From: an uncultured Neisseria sp.
GTDB taxonomy: Bacteria; Pseudomonadota; Gammaproteobacteria; Burkholderiales; Neisseriaceae
Assembly: GCA_927911515.1 (NCBI GenBank)
Contig: CAKMQH010000077.1
Location: forward strand, 1-9,147
Direction of reading: 5' to 3'
Length of the DNA: 9,147 bases
The notes below the pieces were generated by a model. It was given only the letters and a program-made list of their open reading frames with translations, did no database searches and was not told the origin of the DNA. The translations under genes were made by a program, and so were the position numbers. Numbering within the stretch: position 1 is the stretch's first letter; each line of letters begins with the position of its first letter. Of this stretch, positions 5,531 to 9,147 are shown piece by piece.

Positions 5531-5575
5531 AGCTCGTCTGAAACATCATCCCGTTTTCAGACGACCTGTTTTTTT
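5531..5575 (+). terminator. Inverted uptake sequence hairpin with T run
   Basis: AGCTCGTCTGAAAC (5531-5544; 11 of 12 to the uptake sequence) pairs with an exact inverted copy (5556-5567) and is followed by T7 (5569-5575). Probably a second terminator for rightward transcription, and an uptake signal. Confidence 0.65.
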
Positions 5576-5637
5576 GATTAACGAAGGCGCAGCTTGGATT
5601 TCAGCATCGGGATTCTTGCGTAAGTACGAAAGGCAAT

Positions 5638-5671
5638 AAAAAAAAGCTGAGTTTTTCAACTCAGCTTTTTT
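5638..5671. terminator. Bidirectional terminator downstream of tRNA-Lys
   Basis: AAAAAAGCTGAGTT (5640-5653) pairs with AACTCAGCTTTTTT (5658-5671) around TTTC. On the minus strand it lies 6 bases beyond the tRNA CCA end and ends in a U tract, so it terminates the tRNA. It also blocks rightward transcription. Confidence 0.9.
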
Positions 5672-5676
5672 AAATT

Positions 5677-5754
5677 TGGTGGGTTCGTGAGCGAATTGAA
5701 CGCTCGACCAAACGGATTAAAAGTCCGCTGCTCTACCGACTGAGCTAACGACCC
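5677..5754 (-). tRNA. tRNA-Lys (anticodon UUU), with two extra bases
   Basis: Read on the minus strand, the molecule has acceptor GGGTCGT, D arm GCTC/GAGC, anticodon arm GCGGA-CTTTTAA-TCCGT (anticodon TTT), T arm GAGCG-TTCAATT-CGCTC, and an encoded CCA end. It is 78 bases rather than the usual 76. There is one extra T in the variable loop (plus-strand AAA at 5710-5712) and one extra A bulged in the 3' acceptor strand (plus-strand TT at 5684-5685, giving ACGAACCC where ACGACCC would pair fully). Without those two bases it is a normal bacterial tRNA-Lys. Sequencing error is the likeliest cause. Confidence 0.92.
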
Positions 5755-5766
5755 GATAAGCTGTGA

Positions 5767-5795
5767 ATTTTATAGAAACAGACGGGCGGTGTCAA
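5767..5795 (-). promoter_or_regulatory. tRNA-Lys promoter
   Basis: Minus strand TTGACA (5795-5790) and TAAAAT (5772-5767) are 17 bases apart. Transcription would start a few bases before the mature tRNA end at 5754. Divergent from the lipoprotein promoter. Confidence 0.65.
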
Positions 5796-5877
5796 TGGTT
5801 TTCTGTATTTTTTTGGAACAAAACAGAACTTAGATTGGCATTTATCATCTTATAGAAGAGATTATTAATATGATATG

Positions 5878-5911
5878 TGTTACAATTTTTCCAGCTGTTT
5901 ATCTAAAACAG
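5878..5911 (+). promoter_or_regulatory. Extended -10 promoter and start-site palindrome of the second lipoprotein
   Basis: TGT-TACAAT (5878-5886) is an extended -10. CTGTTT-ATCTA-AAACAG (5895-5911) is an imperfect palindrome in the same place as the perfect one before the cytochrome gene. The shared block marks a conserved, duplicated control region. Confidence 0.5.
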
Positions 5912-5956
5912 TGTTTTAACCAAAATCTTAACCAAAAAACTCAAGAAGGATAGGAC

Positions 5957-6366
5957 ATGAAAAAATTACTGATCGCTGCGATGATGGCGGCTGCTTTGGC
6001 GGCTTGTTCTCAAGAAGCCAAGCAAGAGACTAAGGAAGCGGCTCAAGCCGTTGCGTCCGATGTTAAAAACACCGCAGCTTCTGCCGCTGATTCTGCTGCT
6101 TCTGCCACTCAAGAAGCCAAAGATAAAGTCAAAGATGCTGCCGCTGACGCAAAAGAAACTGCCGATAAAGCCATGACTGAAACTAAAGAAGCTGCTGATA
6201 AAGCTGCTACCGATGTAAAAGAAGCGCTGATAAAGCAGTAACCGAAACTAAAGAAGCTGCCGGTAAAGCCAAAGAAGCCGCTACCGAAGCTGCTAAAGAC
6301 ACTTTGAACAAAGCTGCTGATGCAACTCAAGAAGCTGCGGACAAAATGAAAGACGCTGCTAAATAA
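5957..6366 (+). pseudogene. Lys/Ala/Glu-rich helical lipoprotein, frameshifted
   Basis: The gene begins with a lipoprotein signal (MKKLLIAAMMAAALAAC, lipidated Cys17) that is almost the same as in the cytochrome lipoprotein. The rest is an amphipathic helix-forming repeat of the type KEAADKA / KDAAADAKE, similar in composition to LEA-like proteins. The first frame stops at 6239-6241 after 94 residues. The repeat continues in another frame (DKAVTETKEAAGKAKEAATEAAK...) to TAA 6364-6366. Restoring one base in GAAGC-GCTGAT near 6225 (expected GAAGCTGCTGAT) joins them into about 136 residues. The continued repeat argues for a recent single-base loss or a read error. Function unknown; it may stabilise or crowd the envelope. 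Ribosome site AGAAGGA (5944-5950). Confidence 0.78.
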
Positions 6367-6383
6367 TTTGTCGTTTGACAATA

Positions 6384-6427
6384 AAAAGGTCGTCTGAAAA
6401 CCAAATTTGGTTTTCAGACGACCTTTT
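6384..6427. terminator. Perfect uptake-sequence palindrome between convergent genes
   Basis: A 44-base perfect palindrome (6384-6405 with 6406-6427) contains two exact inverted uptake sequences (6387-6398 and 6413-6424) and A4/T4 ends. It serves the lipoprotein on the plus strand and ptsI on the minus strand. Confidence 0.9.
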
Positions 6428-7290
6428 GGTTTATAGAGAACCCTGTTTACGCCTGCGCTGTCGGGCTGTCTTCTTCCTGACGCTCTTCTTCGTGTTCCGC
6501 GCTGTTGAGCAATTTCAGCAGCTTTTCGGTTTTTTCAGAGTCTTCGCTGCGGAGGATTTTGGCGGTTTCGGTTTCGAGCAGGGCGGTGTTGCTGTGCAGG
6601 ATGATGTTTTTGACGGGGAGCAGGTTGTTGGGGTTCATGGAGAAACGGCGCAGCCCCATGCCCAGCAGCATCCGCGTGTAGGCGGTGTCGCCTGCCATTT
6701 CGCCGCATATGGAGACGCTTTTTTCCATGCGGTTGGCGGTGCGGATGATGTGTTGCAGCATTTTGAGGACGGCGGGGTGGCCGGGTTGGTAGAGGTGGCT
6801 GACGCTGTCGTCGCCGCGGTCGACCGACAAGATGTATTGGATCAGGTCGTTGGTGCCGATGGAGATGAAATCGACAAGTTTGAGGATGCTGCCGACGGTT
6901 AGGGCGGCGGACGGGATTTCAATCATGCAGCCGACGCTGACGGTGCCGAAGGTTTCGCCGCGTTCGGCGAGCTGGCGTTGGGCGGTGTCGAGGTGGATAA
7001 GGCATTGGCGCACTTCGGACAAGGAGGTAATCATCGGCCACATCATGCGCACGGGACCATGGGCGGCGGCGCGGAGGATGGCGCGCATTTGGGTGCGGAA
7101 CATGACCGGTTCGGCGAGACACAGGCGGATGCCGGTGAGTCCGAGCGCGGGGTTGAGGCTGCCGTTGGGGGTGGAATTTTGACCGAACCAGCGGGGGGTT
7201 TTTGTCCACACCCAAATCGACGGTGCGTATGGTGATGCTTTTGCCTTTCATTTTTTTCACAATCGCGCTGTACACTTCGTACTGCTCGTC

Positions 7291-7302
7291 TTCAGACGGC
7301 AT
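7291..7302 (-). repeat. Meningococcal-dialect uptake sequence (AT-DUS) inside ptsI
   Basis: TTCAGACGGCAT is the exact reverse complement of ATGCCGTCTGAA, the dialect of N. meningitidis and N. gonorrhoeae; all other exact copies here are AGGTCGTCTGAA. It encodes MPSE of ptsI. Confidence 0.75.
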
Positions 7303-8123
7303 GGTGTCGCGGTTGAGATAGAGGAATTCGCTGCGGAAGAGTCCGACGCCGTCTGCGCCGAAATTGTGCAGGGCTTTGATGTCTTCGGCGGATTCGATGT
7401 TGGCGAGCAGCTCGATGTTGATGCCGTCGGCGGTGGTGGCGGCGGTTTTTTTTGAGCTTGTTGAGTTCGCGCTTGTGGAGGCGGTATTCGCGGGCGAGGC
7501 GGCGGTATTCGTTGAGGACGACTTCGTCCGGATCGATGATAAGGACGCCGTTGATGCCGTCGACGATAACGGTTTCGTTTTCGGTAATGAGCCTGCGGGC
7601 ATTGTGTAGCCCGATGACGGAAGGGATGTCGAGGCTGCGGCCTAGGATGGCGGTGTGGCTGGTCGGGCCGCCGACGTCGGTAACGAAAGCGGTGATGCGC
7701 TGCTCTTTAAACAGGACGGTGTCGGCGGGCGAGAGGTCGTGGGCAATCAGGATGGTGTCTTCAAACAGGCCTTCGGTCAAATTCAGGTCGTTGCTTTGCC
7801 CGACGAGATTATTGTGGATGCGGCGGACGACTTGAAGCATGTCTTGTTTGCGTTCGCGCAGGTAGTCGTCTTCGATGCTGTCAAACTGGGCGGCGAGCTT
7901 GTCGCTTTGCTGTTTCAACGCCCATTCGGCGTTGATTTTCTGTTCTTTTAAAATATCGACGGGTTCGCGCGAGAGGGTTACGTCGGTCAGCAGCATGAGG
8001 TGCAGCGAAATAAACGCGCCCAACTCGGTCGGGGCGTTTTCGGGAATCGCGCTGCGCAACTGTTCCAACTCTTTGCGCGTGGCTTTGATGGCGGCATCGA
8101 AACGGGCGGCTTCGGCGTCGATA

Positions 8124-8135
8124 AGGTCGTCTGAA
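8124..8135 (+). repeat. DNA uptake sequence (AG-mucDUS) inside ptsI
   Basis: Exact AGGTCGTCTGAA on the plus strand; the gene, on the minus strand, reads it as VSDDL near residues 34-38. Confidence 0.85.
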
Positions 8136-8235
8136 ACGTCGTATTGCGGCACTTCCGCCGTGCCGCGCGTAATCAGGTGGGCTTGTCCGATGGCGATGCC
8201 TTTGCCCGCCGCAACGCCGTGCAGCACGATACTCA

Positions 8236-8505
8236 TTATTCGCCCTCGCCGAAGTAGTCGTTGATTAAATCAGTCAATGCCTTCATGGCTGCGGCTTCGT
8301 CCAAGCCGTCGGTTTCCAGCTCGATGACCGTGCCTTTTGCCGCTGCGAGCATCATTAAGCCCATGATGCTTTTGCCGTTGACGCGGCTGCCGTTTTTCGT
8401 TACCCAGACTTCGCTTTGAAACTGAGACGCGGTTTGGGTGAATTTGCTGGAGGCGCGGGCGTGGAGTCCGAGTTTGTTGATGATTTCGATTTGTTGTTTT
8501 TGCAT
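8236..8505 (-). CDS. ptsH: PTS phosphocarrier protein HPr
   Basis: This 89-residue protein has the size of HPr. His15 in NKLGLHARAS is the residue phosphorylated by EI, and Ser46 in NGKSIMGLMML is the regulatory site that HPr kinase modifies in bacteria that have that enzyme, as meningococci do. The start at 8505 (MQKQQIEI) is chosen over the upstream in-frame ATG at 8580 because it gives the exact family length; the extra 25 residues would be Arg/Thr-rich and lie over the uptake-like sequence at 8526-8537. The product passes phosphate to EIIA-type proteins in the cytoplasm. The stop overlaps the ptsI start, so the two are translationally coupled. Confidence 0.93.
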   Translation of the reverse strand: MQKQQIEIINKLGLHARASSKFTQTASQFQSEVWVTKNGSRVNGKSIMGLMMLAAAKGTVIELETDGLDEAAAMKALTDLINDYFGEGE

Positions 8506-8552
8506 GTTCGGCTTTCGGGTGTGCGGGGTCGTCTGAAAACGTGTTGGTCGGG

Positions 8553-8990
8553 TTAGACGGCTTCGGCGTGCTGTTTGCACACCAAATCTTCCGGTTCGGC
8601 AGTGATGGCGAAAATGCCTTTGACGGCGGCTTCCCTGACCGTTTCAGTAAAGGCGGCGAGGTCTTCCGCCATAGGCGAATATTGGGTCGCTTTAATCATC
8701 ATCGGCGCGTTCAGTCCGGTCAGAATGGCGGACTTGCCCGCGCGCACCAGCCTGCGGGCGGCATTGCACGGCGTCGCGCCGAAGATGTCGGTCATAATCA
8801 ATACGCCGTGGTTTTCAGGAAACTCTTGCAGCGCGGCGATGGCATTGTTGATGATGTCGGTTTGGTCTTCGTCAGGCTCTACGCCGAGGATGCGGATGTT
8901 TTCCGGCATTCCCGTAGGGAAGAAATGATGGGTCAGGCTGCGGTAGGCTTCGCCTACGGCTTCGTGGGTAATGATTAAGAGGTTGATCAT
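8553..8990 (-). CDS. PTS EIIA component, mannose/sorbose family
   Basis: A 145-residue EIIA-Man domain standing alone. His9 in LLIITHEAVGEAY is the expected phosphorylation site, and TDIFGATPCNAARRL (about 67-81) is the conserved phosphate-binding loop of the family. It lies 47 bases before ptsH and is the first gene of the EIIA-ptsH-ptsI operon. No EIIB, EIIC or EIID partner is in view. Betaproteobacteria often keep such a lone EIIA with HPr and EI as a regulatory relay instead of a sugar importer; that role is inferred here. Start ATG 8990 has AGGGAA (9001-8996) upstream. Confidence 0.9.
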   Translation of the reverse strand: MINLLIITHEAVGEAYRSLTHHFFPTGMPENIRILGVEPDEDQTDIINNAIAALQEFPENHGVLIMTDIFGATPCNAARRLVRAGKSAILTGLNAPMMIKATQYSPMAEDLAAFTETVREAAVKGIFAITAEPEDLVCKQHAEAV

Positions 8991-9035
8991 GATGTGTTCC
9001 CTGATGATATTTTATTCGGCCGGTGTGGGCGAAAG

Positions 9036-9147
9036 TATAGTGGATTACTTTTAAACCAGTACGGCGTTGCCTCGCCTTAGCTCAAAGAGAACGATTCTCT
9101 AAGGTGCTGAAGCACCAAGTGAATCGGTTCCGTACTATCTGTACTGT
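9036..9147. mobile_element. Correia repeat element (CREE/NEMIS), cut by the right edge
   Basis: It starts with the terminal repeat TATAGTGGATTA (9036-9047), continues AAACCAGTACGGCGTTGCC and includes the internal block of full-length elements (CTCAAAGAGAACGATTCTC). It runs to the window end, so the other terminal repeat is unseen. These miniature elements insert at TA, carry inverted ends cut by RNase III in transcripts, and can carry outward promoters. On the minus strand its end forms TATACT (9039-9034), a possible -10 for the EIIA-ptsH-ptsI operon about 45 bases before the first start codon. Confidence 0.88.

Larger units (their letters stand above)
6447..8236 (-). pseudogene. ptsI: PTS enzyme I (phosphoenolpyruvate-protein phosphotransferase), two frameshifts
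   Basis: EI takes phosphate from phosphoenolpyruvate and passes it to HPr. The N-terminal part starts MSIVLHGVAAGKGIAIG and carries the phosphorylated His194 in GGPTSHTAILG. The central part has SAEDIKALHNFGADGVGLFRSEFLYL. The C-terminal PEP-binding part has FISIGTNDLIQYILSVDRGD and the active Cys in SICGEMAGD. The frame breaks twice: at an A8 (plus T8, 7445-7452), where A7 would continue KLKKTAATTADGINIE, and at an A5C6 run (plus 7193-7203), where one base fewer gives GVDKTPRWFGQN. Corrected length is about 595 residues, normal for the family. Both breaks are homopolymer insertions and all catalytic motifs remain, so assembly error is likelier than loss. The start codon overlaps the ptsH stop as TAATG. 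Confidence 0.88.

Noticed and set aside
6375..6902. Plus-strand open frame of 175 codons
   Set aside because: It lies antisense to ptsI, starts inside the terminator palindrome, and resembles no family.

Overview
The window comes from a Neisseria species, most likely a commensal of the mucosa/sicca/subflava type. The evidence is eleven exact copies of the 12-bp DNA uptake sequence AGGTCGTCTGAA (the 'mucosa' dialect, not the meningococcal/gonococcal ATGCCGTCTGAA), several of them paired as terminator hairpins. Correia-type (CREE/NEMIS) elements, a three-HRDC RecQ tail and the sigma-E/MseR gene pair also fit.

Layout. 1-626: 3' end of recQ. 740-4445: a plus-strand locus for a copper-binding modified peptide (RiPP): putative ECF promoter, hvfX (DoxX-like membrane protein, frameshifted), hvfA (secreted precursor with EGKCG motifs), a terminator/attenuator, hvfB (DUF692/MNIO iron enzyme), hvfC (partner protein), then rpoE (ECF sigma factor) and a 56-residue zinc-finger anti-sigma factor (MseR type), closed by a perfect uptake-sequence hairpin. 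4508-6366: two related units, each with an RNA transcribed leftward and a lipoprotein gene transcribed rightward from a shared divergent promoter block. Unit 1 is a candidate ~95-nt small RNA and a cytochrome c lipoprotein. Unit 2 is tRNA-Lys(UUU) and a Lys/Ala/Glu-rich helical lipoprotein (frameshifted). A decayed Correia element lies between them. 6447-8990: a minus-strand PTS operon read EIIA(mannose type) - ptsH - ptsI, with ptsI broken by two frameshifts. 9036-9147: a Correia element cut by the window edge.

How it works together. The sigma factor probably drives its own operon from the ECF-like promoter before hvfX, while MseR holds it inactive until an oxidant or metal disturbs its His-Cys-Cys zinc site. 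The output would be HvfA, exported to the periplasm and carrying cysteines converted by HvfB/HvfC into copper ligands. This ties an envelope stress switch to a copper-sequestering peptide. The PTS genes form a phosphorelay (EI to HPr to EIIA) with no permease in view, so a regulatory role is likely.

Quality warning. Six single-base indels in otherwise conserved genes (one in hvfX, two in tRNA-Lys, one in the second lipoprotein, two in ptsI), mostly at homopolymers, point to assembly or sequencing error rather than genuine decay.
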